Positions 25,772-35,092 of a DNA stretch of 64,000 nucleotides are shown here, piece after piece. The notes beneath the pieces are model-generated. The model did no database searches. It was not told the origin of the DNA and was given only the letters and a program-made list of their open reading frames with translations. Each line of letters opens with the position of its first letter. The stretch's first letter is position 1. The position numbers were made by a program, and so were the translations under genes. Source of the stretch: Azonexus fungiphilus (GTDB lineage: Bacteria > Pseudomonadota > Gammaproteobacteria > Burkholderiales > Rhodocyclaceae); assembly GCF_003634965.1 (NCBI RefSeq), contig NZ_RBXP01000018.1:147333-211332 (forward strand), given 5' to 3'.

Positions 25772-27772
25772 ATGGGTACAGGACTTATCAGCATCGGCAT
25801 TACCGGCATCCGGGCGGCACAGCTCGGCTTGCTGGCGACCGAGCACAACATCGTCAATGCCGATACCCCGGGCTATTCCCGGCAAAGCACCGTGCAGGCG
25901 ACGAACAGCGCGATCACCACCGGCTCGGGGTCGATCGGCCAGGGGGTGAATGTCGTCACCATCAAGCGTCAGTACGACGCCTACCTGACCGGTCAGGTCA
26001 ATACGGCGCAGACCCAGGTCAGCAACCTGAGCACGCTGGCCAGCCAGCTTTCGCAGATCGACGTCATGCTCGCCGATCCGGATGCCGGCCTGTCGCCTGC
26101 GCTGCAGAGCTTCTTCGCCGGGGTCCAGCAGGTTTCCTCGAATCCCTCTTCCCTGCCGGCACGCCAGTCGATGATGACCTCGGCGCAGACCCTGGTCACC
26201 CGCTTCAACAACCTCGATGCCCGCCTGACCGAAATCGGCGACCAGCTCAATGGCCGGATCACCAGCGCCGTCGCCGACATCAACTCCTACGCCAGCCAGA
26301 TCGCCGATCTCAACCAGCGCATCGTGCTCGCCCAATCGGGTTACGCGCAGTCGCCGAACGATCTGCTCGATCAGCGCGACCAGCTGGTCAACGAGCTGAA
26401 CAAGCTGATCAAGGTCAATACCAGCACCAATGGTGACGGCAGCTTCAATGTTTTCATCGGCTCCGGCCAGCAATTGGTGATCGGTGGCAAGACCGTAGAA
26501 ATGACTGCGCAGGCCTCGAGCAGCGATCTGACCCGGATTGCGATCGGGCTGAAGACGGCCGGTGGCGTTCAGGAATTGCCGGATTCCCTGATCATCGGCG
26601 GCGAACTTGGTGGCCTGGTGAGTTTTCGCAGCCAGTCGCTTGACGCCGCGGTCAACGAACTCGGCCGGGTGGCCGCCTCGCTGGCGCTGACTTTCAACGC
26701 ACAGTACAGCCTGGGCATGGACCTGAGTGGCCGAGTTGCCGGCGATGTCGGTTTTGTCGGCGAGCTGTTCAAGATTCCGACGCCATCGGTCGTGCCGAAT
26801 GCCAAGAATGAAGGTGCCGGTAGTCTCAGCGCCACATTTCTGGCGCCGACAGCGCCGACCGCACCGGACTACACCGGCAATTTTTCGACCAGCATCACCA
26901 CCAGCAACTACCAGGTCACCTTCGGTGCTGGCGGCAGCTACACCGTCACCCGCCAGAACGACAAGGCCGTCGTTGCCAGCGGAACCGGGCCGGGGGCGGT
27001 CAGTTTCGATGGACTGTCGCTGAACATCGCCGCGGTCGGGGCGCCCGGTGACCGCTTCATGCTCGAACCGGTCGCCGATGTGGCGAAGAACATCAGCGTC
27101 GATACCAAGGTCGTCGCCGACCCGCGCCTGATCAATGCGGCAGCCCCGGTCAGAACGACCAAGAATGTCGCCAACACCGGCGCCATGGTCATGTCCCAGG
27201 GCGTGGTCGGGGTCGGCTATTCGATTGCCGACCTGCCGCAAACGCTGACCGCCACGGCGACTCACCTGACCGGGCTGGCCGGCACCTGGACGGTCAAGTA
27301 TTCGGATGGCAGTACCGCCACCGGGACCGGCAACATTCCGCTGACCAGCGGAACAGCAACGTTGGCCGGCATTTCGCGGAACGGCATGTCGTTCACGATT
27401 ACCGGCCAGCCGGCTGCCGGCGACACTTTCGTCATCGAGCGCAATCAGAATGGTGTCCAGGATGGCCGCAATGCCCTGTTGTTTGCCGCGCTGCAGACGG
27501 CCAACACGACCAATGGTGGCACAGCCACCTACCAGACTTCCTATGCCCGGCTGGTTGCCGACAACGGTATCCGGACCCGCGAAGCCCAGGTCCGGCTCGA
27601 GGCCCAGGAAGCTGTTCTGGCACAGGCGCAGAATTCACGCGATGCCCTCTCGGCGGTCAACCTCGACGAGGAGGCCGCCAACCTGATCAAGTACCAGCAG
27701 GCCTATCAGGCTGCCGCCAAGATCATGGAAGTCGGCAACACCTTGTTCGACACCTTGCTGTCGATCCGCTAA
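25772..27772 (+). CDS. flgK: FlgK, hook-filament junction protein 1
   Basis: FlgK joins hook and filament. At 666 aa it is longer than the enteric form (about 550). The N-terminus LISIGITGIRAAQLGLLATE with HNIVNADTPGYSRQSTVQA and the C-terminus AVNLDEEAANLIKYQQAYQA with AAKIMEVGNTLFDTLLSI are diagnostic. The central region (about 330-560) is expanded and Thr/Ala/Gly-rich and contains two similar folds with TGQPAAGDTFVIE-like and GAPGDRFMLEPV-like ends. FlgN (16775-17227) is its likely chaperone. Confidence 0.96.
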   Translation: MGTGLISIGITGIRAAQLGLLATEHNIVNADTPGYSRQSTVQATNSAITTGSGSIGQGVNVVTIKRQYDAYLTGQVNTAQTQVSNLSTLASQLSQIDVMLADPDAGLSPALQSFFAGVQQVSSNPSSLPARQSMMTSAQTLVTRFNNLDARLTEIGDQLNGRITSAVADINSYASQIADLNQRIVLAQSGYAQSPNDLLDQRDQLVNELNKLIKVNTSTNGDGSFNVFIGSGQQLVIGGKTVEMTAQASSSDLTRIAIGLKTAGGVQELPDSLIIGGELGGLVSFRSQSLDAAVNELGRVAASLALTFNAQYSLGMDLSGRVAGDVGFVGELFKIPTPSVVPNAKNEGAGSLSATFLAPTAPTAPDYTGNFSTSITTSNYQVTFGAGGSYTVTRQNDKAVVASGTGPGAVSFDGLSLNIAAVGAPGDRFMLEPVADVAKNISVDTKVVADPRLINAAAPVRTTKNVANTGAMVMSQGVVGVGYSIADLPQTLTATATHLTGLAGTWTVKYSDGSTATGTGNIPLTSGTATLAGISRNGMSFTITGQPAAGDTFVIERNQNGVQDGRNALLFAALQTANTTNGGTATYQTSYARLVADNGIRTREAQVRLEAQEAVLAQAQNSRDALSAVNLDEEAANLIKYQQAYQAAAKIMEVGNTLFDTLLSIR

Positions 27773-27784
27773 AGGAGATTCATC

Positions 27785-28765
27785 ATGCGCGTCAGTACCT
27801 CAATGATGTACAACTCCGGCTTGCGGGGCATATTGAACCTGCAATCCGAGTTGTATAAGGCGCAGAATCAGCTGTCTACCGGGCGGCGAATCCTGACGCC
27901 GGCTGACGATCCGATCGGTGCTTCCGAAGCGCTTGAGGTGTCGCAGTCGCAAGGGGTCAACAAGCAGTTCATCAACAACCAGAGCGATGCGGCAGTACAG
28001 CTGACCTTGGCCGAGTCGATCGTCGGCAGCGTTGGCGATACCCTGATCCGGGTTGCCGAACTGGCGACTCAGGCCGGCAACCAGATGTACGACGCAGCAC
28101 AGCGCGGGATGGTCGCCGCCGAACTGAAACTGCACCTGCAGACGCTGGTCGGGCTGGCGAACACCCAGGATGGTACCGGACTGCACATTTTTGCCGGGAC
28201 CAAGGCCCGTGAGGAGCCATTTGCCGTCAATCCGGCGGCAACGCCGCCGGCTACCGGTGCGACGGTGCCGGCCTACGGGCTGAGCAACACCCATGTCACC
28301 TACTCCGGCGATGCCGGGGTGCCGACCCTGCAGGTTTCAGCTTCGAAGACGATGGCGGTGTCGGAAAGCGGTATGGAAGTCTTCATGCAGGTGCGCGATG
28401 CCCAGGGCAATGTCGTTGGGCAGAGCATGTTCGATACGGTCAAGAACCTGATCGACCTGGTCGACCCATCGAGCGGGATGACGTTCACTACTGCCGAACT
28501 CGACCAGATGAAGACCAAGGTGCAGGCGACCATCGATCACGTGGCCAATGTCCGGGCCACGCTCGGCGCCCGCCTCAACGCGGTAGACGGCTTGAAGACG
28601 ACGGCGTCCGACATCAACTATCTCTACGATGTCCGTCTGTCCGAACTGCAGGATCTCGACTATGCGGAGGCGATTTCCCGTTATACCCGCTACCAGACGC
28701 AGCTCGAGGCGACCCAGCTGACCTTCAAGCAGACCAGTCAACTCAGCCTGTTCAGCATCCTGTGA
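27785..28765 (+). CDS. flgL: FlgL, hook-filament junction protein 3
   Basis: A 326-aa flagellin-like junction protein. The N-terminus RVSTSMMYNSGLRGILNLQS with QLSTGRRILTPADDPIGASE, and the C-terminus EAISRYTRYQTQLEATQLTF, are typical of FlgL. Ribosome-binding site AAAGGAG, 12 bp after flgK. Its stop overlaps the start of the small lipoprotein gene that follows. Confidence 0.96.
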   Translation: MRVSTSMMYNSGLRGILNLQSELYKAQNQLSTGRRILTPADDPIGASEALEVSQSQGVNKQFINNQSDAAVQLTLAESIVGSVGDTLIRVAELATQAGNQMYDAAQRGMVAAELKLHLQTLVGLANTQDGTGLHIFAGTKAREEPFAVNPAATPPATGATVPAYGLSNTHVTYSGDAGVPTLQVSASKTMAVSESGMEVFMQVRDAQGNVVGQSMFDTVKNLIDLVDPSSGMTFTTAELDQMKTKVQATIDHVANVRATLGARLNAVDGLKTTASDINYLYDVRLSELQDLDYAEAISRYTRYQTQLEATQLTFKQTSQLSLFSIL

Positions 28766-29208
28766 AAACGAGGCTGATCATTTCCCTGTGCGCGGTGGCG
28801 CTGCTGTCCGCCGGCTGCAAGTCGAGCGGCACCGGTGGCTTCAGCCTGGTGACCAACAGCAAGCTGGCGCTCGGCACGGCGGCCGGGGCTGCGCTGGCGA
28901 TCCACCTGATCTACGACCCTCTCGCGCCGAACTGGGAAATCGAGGAAACGCGCCTGAGCGACGACAGTTACCAGCTGTCGATGAAGATGAAGCGTTTTCA
29001 CACCGGCGGTGCCGGCGAGGCGCTGCAACTGCTCAAGCGGCGGGCGCTCCAGTTGCAGCAGGAGCAGGGGTTCGCCGGTTACCAGATCGCCAGTTACAGC
29101 GAAGGCGTCGATTCGCAGACCCTGTCCACGCGGCGGGTGGCGGAAGGCACGCTACGCTTCGTCCGTCATGAAGTGGCCGACTCGTTCGCACTCAACGGTA
29201 GTTACTGA
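28762..29208 (+). CDS. Small predicted lipoprotein of unknown function in the flg operon
   Basis: A 148-aa protein starting at GTG 28762, overlapping the flgL stop by 4 bp. It has a lipoprotein signal with lipobox LSAGC (Cys near residue 19), a short Gly/Ala-rich segment (LALGTAAGAALAIHLIY), and a mixed-charge domain ending in LRFVRHEVADSFALNGSY. I do not recognise the family. Coupled translation with flgL suggests a motility-linked or envelope role. The stop codon overlaps the convergent fliR stop by a few bases, so the two operons end on one another with no separate terminator. Confidence 0.8.
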   Translation: MKTRLIISLCAVALLSAGCKSSGTGGFSLVTNSKLALGTAAGAALAIHLIYDPLAPNWEIEETRLSDDSYQLSMKMKRFHTGGAGEALQLLKRRALQLQQEQGFAGYQIASYSEGVDSQTLSTRRVAEGTLRFVRHEVADSFALNGSY

Positions 29209-29987
29209 CCGGCACTGACGGCGAAACCGAGCATCGCGCGCAGGGCGTGGTCGTAAAGGGCCTGCAGCGGTACGGCCAGGTAGTTGAGGCTGAGTCCGAT
29301 GGCGACGAAGCCACCGATCAGCGTCAACGGGAAACCCAGTGCAAACAGGTTCAACTGCGGTGCCGCCTTGGTCAGTACGCCAAGTGCGATGTTGGTGATC
29401 ATCAGCGCCACCAGGACCGGCAGTGCGAGCAGCAGGCCGGCCGAGAAGATCTTGCTGCCCAGTTCGGCGATGTTGCGCCAGCTGTTCGGCGACAGCGCCT
29501 CGGGGCCGACCGGGATTGCGTGGAAGCTCTGCGCCAGCGTCGAGATGTAGAGCAGGTGGCCGTCGAGAGCCATGAACAGGAGCAGTGCCAGGAGGCCGAT
29601 GAATTCGGCGAGCACCGGTGTCTGGGCGCCTTCCAGCGGGTCGTAGAAAGTTGCAAAACCGAGGCCCATCTGGAAGCCGATGTAGGTCCCGGCCATGTCG
29701 ACGGCCGCGAAGACGACGCGGGCGGCGAAGCCCATCGCGATGCCGATCAGCATCTGCTGGCCGAGTATCCACAATCCGGCCAGCGACGCCGGCTGGACTG
29801 AGGGCATCGGCGGTAACGCCGGGGCGATCGCGATGGCGATGGCCAGGCCGAGCACCAGTCGCGTCTGACGGGGGATGCCGGCGGTACTCCACAGCGGCGC
29901 AGTTGCCACCAGGCCGAGGATGCGGGCCAGCGGGAAGGCGTAGAACGCGATCCAGGCGTCGATCTGGGCCGTCGTCAGGCTGAACAT
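29202..29987 (-). CDS. fliR: FliR, flagellar export gate protein
   Basis: A 261-aa polytopic membrane protein of the export gate core (FliP5-FliQ4-FliR1). It begins LTTAQIDAWIAFYAFPLARI and has about six membrane helices, with the conserved EFIGLLALLLFMALDGHLLY and the LALPVLVALMITNIALGVLT helix. It is the last gene of the fliF-fliR operon and lies 1 bp after fliQ. Length is normal. Confidence 0.96.
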   Translation of the reverse strand: MFSLTTAQIDAWIAFYAFPLARILGLVATAPLWSTAGIPRQTRLVLGLAIAIAIAPALPPMPSVQPASLAGLWILGQQMLIGIAMGFAARVVFAAVDMAGTYIGFQMGLGFATFYDPLEGAQTPVLAEFIGLLALLLFMALDGHLLYISTLAQSFHAIPVGPEALSPNSWRNIAELGSKIFSAGLLLALPVLVALMITNIALGVLTKAAPQLNLFALGFPLTLIGGFVAIGLSLNYLAVPLQALYDHALRAMLGFAVSAGQ

Positions 29988-29988
29988 C

Positions 29989-30258
29989 TCAGCCGATCAG
30001 CTGCGGGATGCTGCCGAACAGGCGCTGGATGTAGTCGATCATGTACTGCAGCATCCACGGGCCGAGCAGGATCAGCACCAGGAAGATCGCCACCAGCTTG
30101 GGCACGAACTGCAGCGTCGCCTCGTTGATCTGCGTCGCCGCCTGGAAGATGCTGACGACCAGGCCGACCGCGAGAGCGGCGATGAGCATCGGCGCCGACA
30201 TCATCAGCGTTGCCTCGATGGCCTGGCGGCCGATTTCCATCACGGTGCCCGGCGTCAT
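29989..30258 (-). CDS. fliQ: FliQ, flagellar export gate protein
   Basis: An 89-aa protein with two membrane helices, the normal size for FliQ. It has the conserved start MTPGTVMEIGRQAIEATLMM, then AALAVGLVVSIFQAATQINE and the second helix with KLVAIFLVLILLGPWML. The start overlaps the end of fliP by 4 bp, consistent with coupled translation of gate subunits. Confidence 0.97.
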   Translation of the reverse strand: MTPGTVMEIGRQAIEATLMMSAPMLIAALAVGLVVSIFQAATQINEATLQFVPKLVAIFLVLILLGPWMLQYMIDYIQRLFGSIPQLIG

Positions 30259-30998
30259 ATGTTGAAGCTCTGAACCAGCGAGCCGATGATCAGGTGCCAG
30301 CCGTCGACGAGGACGAAGAGCATCAGCTTGAACGGCAGCGCGACCATGATCGGCGACATCATCATCATCCCCATCGACATCAGGATGCTGGCGACGACCA
30401 TGTCGATGATCAGGAAGGGAATGAAGAGGACGAAGCCGATCTGGAATGCGGTCTTCAGTTCGCTAATGACGAAGGACGGAATCAGGATGCGCAGCGGCAC
30501 ATCTTCCGGCTTCTCGATGCTGGTGATCCGGGCGACACCGGCAAACATGGCGATGTCGGCCTCGCGGGTATGCTTGAGCATGAAGGCACGCAGCGGCTCG
30601 ACTGCGCGCTCGCCGGCCTGCATCACGTTGAGGCGGTTTTCCGAGAGCGGCACGTAGGCCTCGCTGTAGATCCGGTCAATCGTCGGCGACATGATGAAGA
30701 AGGTCAGGAACAGCGCCAGGCCGACGATGATCTGGTTCGGTGGCGCCGTTTGCGTGCCCATCGCGTGGCGCAGCAGCGAGAGGACGATGACGATGCGGGT
30801 GAAGCTGGTCATCATCAGGATCGCTGCCGGGATGAAGGTCATCGCCGTGAGCAGCAGCAGCGTCTGGATGGTCAGGCTGTAGGTCGTGCCGCCACCGCCC
30901 GCCGGCGTGCTGGTCAGCGCCGGCAGGCCGGCGCTCTGGGCAAGAACCTGGCCGGCCAGGGGCAACAGCGCCAGTGCCAGGAAAAGCTTATTGCGCAC
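30255..30998 (-). CDS. fliP: FliP, flagellar export gate protein
   Basis: A 247-aa export gate subunit. I chose GTG 30998, which gives a signal peptide-like start (VRNKLFLALALLPLAGQVLA); the frame is open further upstream, but into fliO. The conserved family blocks are LLLLTAMTFIPAAILMMTSF, TRIVIVLSLLRHAMGTQ and FVISELKTAFQIGFVLFIPF followed by LIIDMVVASILMSMGMMM. The start overlaps the fliO end by 11 bp. Confidence 0.96.
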   Translation of the reverse strand: MRNKLFLALALLPLAGQVLAQSAGLPALTSTPAGGGGTTYSLTIQTLLLLTAMTFIPAAILMMTSFTRIVIVLSLLRHAMGTQTAPPNQIIVGLALFLTFFIMSPTIDRIYSEAYVPLSENRLNVMQAGERAVEPLRAFMLKHTREADIAMFAGVARITSIEKPEDVPLRILIPSFVISELKTAFQIGFVLFIPFLIIDMVVASILMSMGMMMMSPIMVALPFKLMLFVLVDGWHLIIGSLVQSFNI

Positions 30999-31404
30999 CT
31001 TGCCCCCGTTCGCGGATCGTCTGCAGCCAGTCGGCGAAGGCCGGCAAGGCACCTTCGGCAGCGTTGCCGGCGGTTGGCGTGCTGCCCTTGGGCAGGGTAT
31101 GCAGGGTGCGGATCTGGCCGGGGACGATGCCGATCACCAGCCACTGTTCCTCGACCTCGACCAGCACGATGCGCTCCTTGGGGCCGAGGGCAATGCCGCT
31201 GATCACGCGCAGGTTGCCCTGGCCGAAGCGCTTGCCGCCGGATACCTTGCGCGCCGCCCAGGTGGCGGCGAAGAGCAGGCCGACGATGAGCAGCAGCGCA
31301 AAAGTGGCCTGCAGGTAGGTGCCGGCCCCGATACCGGGGGCGGCGGCGTCGGCGGCCAGCGCGGTCGACGGCAGCAGGGCGGAAATGAGGATGGTGCGCA
31401 GCAC
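30988..31404 (-). CDS. fliO: FliO, flagellar export gate assembly protein
   Basis: A 138-aa protein from GTG 31404, with one membrane helix (TYLQATFALLLIVGLLFAAT) followed by a basic cytoplasmic region (ARKVSGGKRFGQGNLRVISG) and the typical FliO segment ALGPKERIVLVEVEEQWLVI. A TTG at 31491, 6 bp after fliN, would add 29 residues that look less like a FliO. FliO helps assemble the FliP ring. The start is uncertain because neither candidate has a good ribosome-binding site. Confidence 0.88.
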   Translation of the reverse strand: MLRTILISALLPSTALAADAAAPGIGAGTYLQATFALLLIVGLLFAATWAARKVSGGKRFGQGNLRVISGIALGPKERIVLVEVEEQWLVIGIVPGQIRTLHTLPKGSTPTAGNAAEGALPAFADWLQTIRERGQGAQ

Positions 31405-31497
31405 TTGGCGAAAACTGCAGGATGGGAAGTGCGCTATCTTAACCCAAACGCCGGGCAGTGCATTCTTGCGGTCGACGCCCGGAAATGACAAAAAATG

Positions 31498-31941
31498 CTA
31501 GCGGTTGATTTTGCGCATGCGCTCCGACGGCGTGATGATGTCGGTCAGGCGGATGCCGAACTTGTCGTTGACGACGACGACCTCGCCCTGGGCAATCAGC
31601 GTGCCGTTGACCAGCACATCCATCGGCTCGCCGGCCATTGCGTCAAGTTCGACGACCGAGCCGTGGGCCAGTTGCAGCAGGTTCTTGATGGTGATCTTGG
31701 TGCGACCGAGTTCGACGGTGATCTGGACCGGAATGTCGAGGATCATGTCGAGTTCGTTCATCACCCCGCCGGCTGCCGCCGGCCCGCCGAACGACGGGAA
31801 GATGTCGGCCGGCTGGTGGGCGGCGGGCGTTCCCATGCCGACCTCGCTCGGCGCCTGTTCGGCCATGGCGGCGGCCCAGTCGTCCTCGCTGATCTGCTCT
31901 TCGGTGGCTGTGCTCTCGGTGTTTTCCATTTCGTCAGACAT
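31498..31941 (-). CDS. fliN: FliN, flagellar switch protein
   Basis: A 147-aa C-ring protein. From ATG 31941 the N-terminus is acidic and disordered (MSDEMENTES...). The SpoA-type domain follows: LDMILDIPVQITVELGRTKI then LLQLAHGSVVELDAMAGEPM and VNGTLIAQGEVVVVNDKFGI. The start overlaps the fliM stop by 8 bp, so the upstream in-frame extension is not used. FliN takes part in the switch and in export through FliH binding. Confidence 0.96.
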   Translation of the reverse strand: MSDEMENTESTATEEQISEDDWAAAMAEQAPSEVGMGTPAAHQPADIFPSFGGPAAAGGVMNELDMILDIPVQITVELGRTKITIKNLLQLAHGSVVELDAMAGEPMDVLVNGTLIAQGEVVVVNDKFGIRLTDIITPSERMRKINR

Positions 31942-32950
31942 TCTTTTCTCCCAGGAGGGGCTCGCCGTTGCTGCTTTCCGGCGGTGTCGCGATGAAGCGC
32001 TCGACCCGCAGCGCATACTGGCCGCTCTGCTGGCCGTAGGTGCACTCCATCAACGGCACGTTGTCGACCAGCGCCTCGATCCGGGGCGGGATGTTGATGG
32101 GGATCACGTCGCCCGGCTTGAGCTTGAGGATGTCGCGCAGCGACACCTTGCCCGAGCCCAACTGGGCGACGACTTCGACTTCCGCGCCCTGCAACTGTTT
32201 GCGCAGGGTACCGATCCAGCGTTTGTCGGTGGATAGCTGGTCGCTCTGCATCGTGCTGTAGAGCAGGTCGCGGATCGGCTCGAGCATCGAATACGGGAAA
32301 CAGATGTGCATGTCGGCGGTGGCGCCACCGAATTCCAGGGTAAACGACGTCGAGACGACGATTTCCGAGGGGGTGGCGATGTTCGCGAACTGCGAGTTCA
32401 TTTCCGAGCGGATGTACTCGAAATGAATGTCGTACACCGGCTTCCAGGATTTCGAGTACTCGCCGAAAACGACCCCGAGCAAGCCCTGGATGATGCGCTG
32501 CTCGGTGGCGGTGAAGTCCCGCCCCTCGACCCGCGTGTGGAAGCGCCCGTCGCCGCCGAACATGTTGTCGACGACGAGGAAGACCAGGTTCGGGTCGAAG
32601 ACGAACAGCGCCGTGCCGCGCAGCGGCTTGGCTGCGACCAGGTTGAGGTTGGTCGGGACCACCAGGTTGCGGATGAATTCGCTGTATTTCTGGACGCGGA
32701 TCGGGCCGACCGAGATCTCCGCGTTGCGATGCATGTAGTTGAACAGGCCGATGCGCAGATAGCGCGCAAAGCGTTCGTTGACCAGTTCGAGGGTCGGCAT
32801 CCGGCCGCGTACGATGCGTTCCTGGGTGCCCAGGTTGTACGCACGGATGCCGGCATCGTCACCGCCCTCGGATTCCGGCTCGTCAGTCTCCCCGGTGACG
32901 CCCTTGAGCAGGGCATCAACCTCGTCCTGGGAAAGAAAGTCGCCGGCCAT
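31934..32950 (-). CDS. fliM: FliM, flagellar switch protein
   Basis: FliM is the CheY-P receiver of the C ring. The 338-aa protein has the CheY-binding N-terminal peptide FLSQDEVDALLKGVTGE, the middle CheC-like domain (RIVRGRMPTLELVNERFARY) with the GGxG-type element NMFGGDGRF, and a C-terminal SpoA domain. CheY from this window is its likely ligand. It lies 6 bp downstream of fliL. Confidence 0.97.
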   Translation of the reverse strand: MAGDFLSQDEVDALLKGVTGETDEPESEGGDDAGIRAYNLGTQERIVRGRMPTLELVNERFARYLRIGLFNYMHRNAEISVGPIRVQKYSEFIRNLVVPTNLNLVAAKPLRGTALFVFDPNLVFLVVDNMFGGDGRFHTRVEGRDFTATEQRIIQGLLGVVFGEYSKSWKPVYDIHFEYIRSEMNSQFANIATPSEIVVSTSFTLEFGGATADMHICFPYSMLEPIRDLLYSTMQSDQLSTDKRWIGTLRKQLQGAEVEVVAQLGSGKVSLRDILKLKPGDVIPINIPPRIEALVDNVPLMECTYGQQSGQYALRVERFIATPPESSNGEPLLGEKNV

Positions 32951-32956
32951 GGCTCC

Positions 32957-33523
32957 TTACTGGATGATGAAGGAGGTGAACAGCACGGACACCACCGGGC
33001 CTTCCGGCAGCACGATCTCGCCGCGCTTGTTCTTGGTCGGCGGCTCGATCGCGGCGTTGATCTCGCCCTGGATTTCGCTGGCCAGCTTTTCCTTGCCTTC
33101 CTTCGGCTGCAGATCCGAGGCCTTCTTGCTCGACAGCAGCAGGGTCACGTTGTTGCGGATGCGGGGCATCATCGCGGTCAGCATGGCTTGCGATTCAGGA
33201 GTGTCGAGCTCGACCGAGACGGCCACCTGGAGATACTGGTCGCCGGTTTCCGGGACCAGGTTCACGGTGAACGGGTCGAGATTGATGAAGGTCGGCGGTA
33301 CCGATTTGTCCTTCTTCTTGGCCGGCTTCTTCTTGACGGTTTCCTCGGCCACTTCCTCGTCGTCGAGATCCTCGCCGTCGTGCTTGCTGCCCATCAACAG
33401 GAAGGCCGCAGCGGCGGCGCCGACGAGCAGGACGACGACCAGGACGATGATGATCAGCAGCTTCTTGCTCTTTTTCGGTGGGGCTTCCGCCCCTTCTTCG
33501 GCAGGCTTTGCGTCCTTGGCCAT
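32957..33523 (-). CDS. fliL: FliL, stator-associated basal-body protein
   Basis: A 188-aa single-pass inner-membrane protein. A Lys/Pro-rich cytoplasmic N-terminus precedes the helix LLIIIVLVVVLLVGAAAAAF. The periplasmic domain has TFINLDPFTVNLVPETGDQY and QVAVSVELDTPESQAMLTAM, and ends PVVSVLFTSFIIQ. A charged linker rich in Asp/Glu and then Lys lies between helix and domain and is longer than usual. FliL supports stator ring function. Confidence 0.95.
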   Translation of the reverse strand: MAKDAKPAEEGAEAPPKKSKKLLIIIVLVVVLLVGAAAAAFLLMGSKHDGEDLDDEEVAEETVKKKPAKKKDKSVPPTFINLDPFTVNLVPETGDQYLQVAVSVELDTPESQAMLTAMMPRIRNNVTLLLSSKKASDLQPKEGKEKLASEIQGEINAAIEPPTKNKRGEIVLPEGPVVSVLFTSFIIQ

Positions 33524-33547
33524 GCTTCTCCCTCTCTAGTTCGGTGT

Positions 33548-34573
33548 TCAGGCAAACAGGTCAACCATTCCTCTGCCGCGCTGGGCAGGGAGGACTGTGC
33601 TGCCAGTCTCCACGTGCGTGTCGGCCGAAAGTATAGCGTCTTCGTTGAAGCTGCGGGGCGTCTCGCCGAACTGGCCGGACGATTGCTGCTGCGCCTGCTG
33701 CTGTTGTTGCGCCTGCGAACCGACGTTCGACTGGCCGAGGTTGATGCCGGCGCCGGAGAGCATTTCGCGCAGGCGCGGCATCGCGTCTTCGAGCGCCTGA
33801 CGGACTTCCTGGTGGGCGCTGACGAAATGTGCCGTCATCTGGTCGCCGTTCAGGCTGATGTTGATCTGGATCGGGCCGAGTTGTGCCGGCGTGATGTTGA
33901 TCTGGGCGTTCTGGACATCACCGCGAGCCAGCCAGACGACCTTCTCGCCCAGTTGCTGGGCCCAGCGCGGATCGTGCAGCGGCGTCGCGATGCTGGGCTG
34001 GGCGTCGCTGCGGGCGGTCGTCTGCGTCCGCTCCTGGGCGGCCAGCGCATTGGCGAAGTGGCCGGGGGTGACGATTTCGGTTTCGCCGGCAAGTTTTGCC
34101 GCCTCGCCGTTGCCGGTCAGCGGATCGGCGGCAACCTGCTGACGCTGGCCGAGGAGGTTGAGGACCGTTGGCGCCTGTTGCCGGCTGCCGTCGCCGACGG
34201 TCAGTCCGCCGCTGCCGGCAGCGCGGCCGATGTCGGCGGTGTTGCCGGCTTCGCTGGCCGGCTTGGCCGCCGCATGCGCGGCCAGCGCGTCGAACAGCGC
34301 GATGGCATCGAGCGGTGCCTCGTCACTGTCTTCTTCGCCCTGGCTGGCAATGCTGTCGCCGGCAGCGTCCTTGCCCGGCAGGCCGGAGATGGCGAGCGAG
34401 ATCGGATTGCTGCCGTTCTGCAGGAACTGACTGAGGTCGCTCACCTGGCCCGCCAGCAAGGCGGCAAACTCGGCGGCTGCTCCGGTCGTGGTGCCGGCAC
34501 TGCTTGCACTGCCGGAAGCGGCGGCGTTGCCGCTGGGTGCAAGTGCGGCGGCGGTAGTGACGGTGATGCCCAT
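33548..34573 (-). CDS. fliK: FliK, hook-length control protein
   Basis: A 341-aa exported molecular ruler. The N-terminal two thirds is Ala/Gly/Ser/Thr-rich and poorly conserved, as usual. The Flg_hook C-terminal domain (about 205-300) has WAQQLGEKVVWLARGDVQNA, QINITPAQLGPIQINISLNG and the helix HQEVRQALEDAMPRLREML, followed by a Gln-rich tail. It acts with FlhB to switch substrate specificity. A second FliK-like gene occurs at 44467-45552. Confidence 0.93.
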   Translation of the reverse strand: MGITVTTAAALAPSGNAAASGSASSAGTTTGAAAEFAALLAGQVSDLSQFLQNGSNPISLAISGLPGKDAAGDSIASQGEEDSDEAPLDAIALFDALAAHAAAKPASEAGNTADIGRAAGSGGLTVGDGSRQQAPTVLNLLGQRQQVAADPLTGNGEAAKLAGETEIVTPGHFANALAAQERTQTTARSDAQPSIATPLHDPRWAQQLGEKVVWLARGDVQNAQINITPAQLGPIQINISLNGDQMTAHFVSAHQEVRQALEDAMPRLREMLSGAGINLGQSNVGSQAQQQQQAQQQSSGQFGETPRSFNEDAILSADTHVETGSTVLPAQRGRGMVDLFA

Positions 34574-34630
34574 GTTGATTCCTGGAAGAAAATGACCTGC
34601 CAGCGTTAAAGCAAGTGGCGTGCCCAGTTC

Positions 34631-35086
34631 TCAGTCGTCTGCTTTGGTATCGCCGCGGGCGTATTTCCGGGCCGAGAATTCGTCGAGGATTTTCTGCGCC
34701 CGCTTTTCCTCGAGCTGCCTTTCCCGGGTTTCATGGCGCACCGCCAGGGTGTCGATGGCCTTCAGTCGGGTATTTTGCTCCTTCCAGTGCTGTTGACCGT
34801 GACTGGTGTTGCTTTCGCTCTGCCGGACCACCGCCGTCTGCTGGCCGATGGCCTCGTCGATGCGGGCGAGGAAGTCCTGGTAGTTGGCCAGCACCGGCCG
34901 GGTCATGCCCTGGGCAATGGCGTCGCGCAGGCGGTCGGCGTATTCGGCGCGGTACTGCTCGAGCATCTGCAGCCGGCTCCTGGCATTCTGTTCGGCGGCG
35001 ATCAGCTGGCCGAGCTGACGCGTTGCCTCGTCGGCCCGGTTCTGCATCAGTTCGAGCAGCGGCTGCAGCGAAAAAGGCTGGCTCAT
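34631..35086 (-). CDS. fliJ: FliJ, export chaperone-escort coiled-coil protein
   Basis: A 151-aa almost wholly helical protein, typical of FliJ, which stalks into the FliI ATPase ring and connects it to FlhA. It starts SQPFSLQPLLELMQNRADEA and shows long heptad-like stretches with the family's ENARSRLQMLEQYRAEYADR-like segment. The order fliI-fliJ-fliK is classical. The gene ends 58 bp before the fliK start. Confidence 0.93.
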   Translation of the reverse strand: MSQPFSLQPLLELMQNRADEATRQLGQLIAAEQNARSRLQMLEQYRAEYADRLRDAIAQGMTRPVLANYQDFLARIDEAIGQQTAVVRQSESNTSHGQQHWKEQNTRLKAIDTLAVRHETRERQLEEKRAQKILDEFSARKYARGDTKADD

Positions 35087-35092
35087 GGCTTA

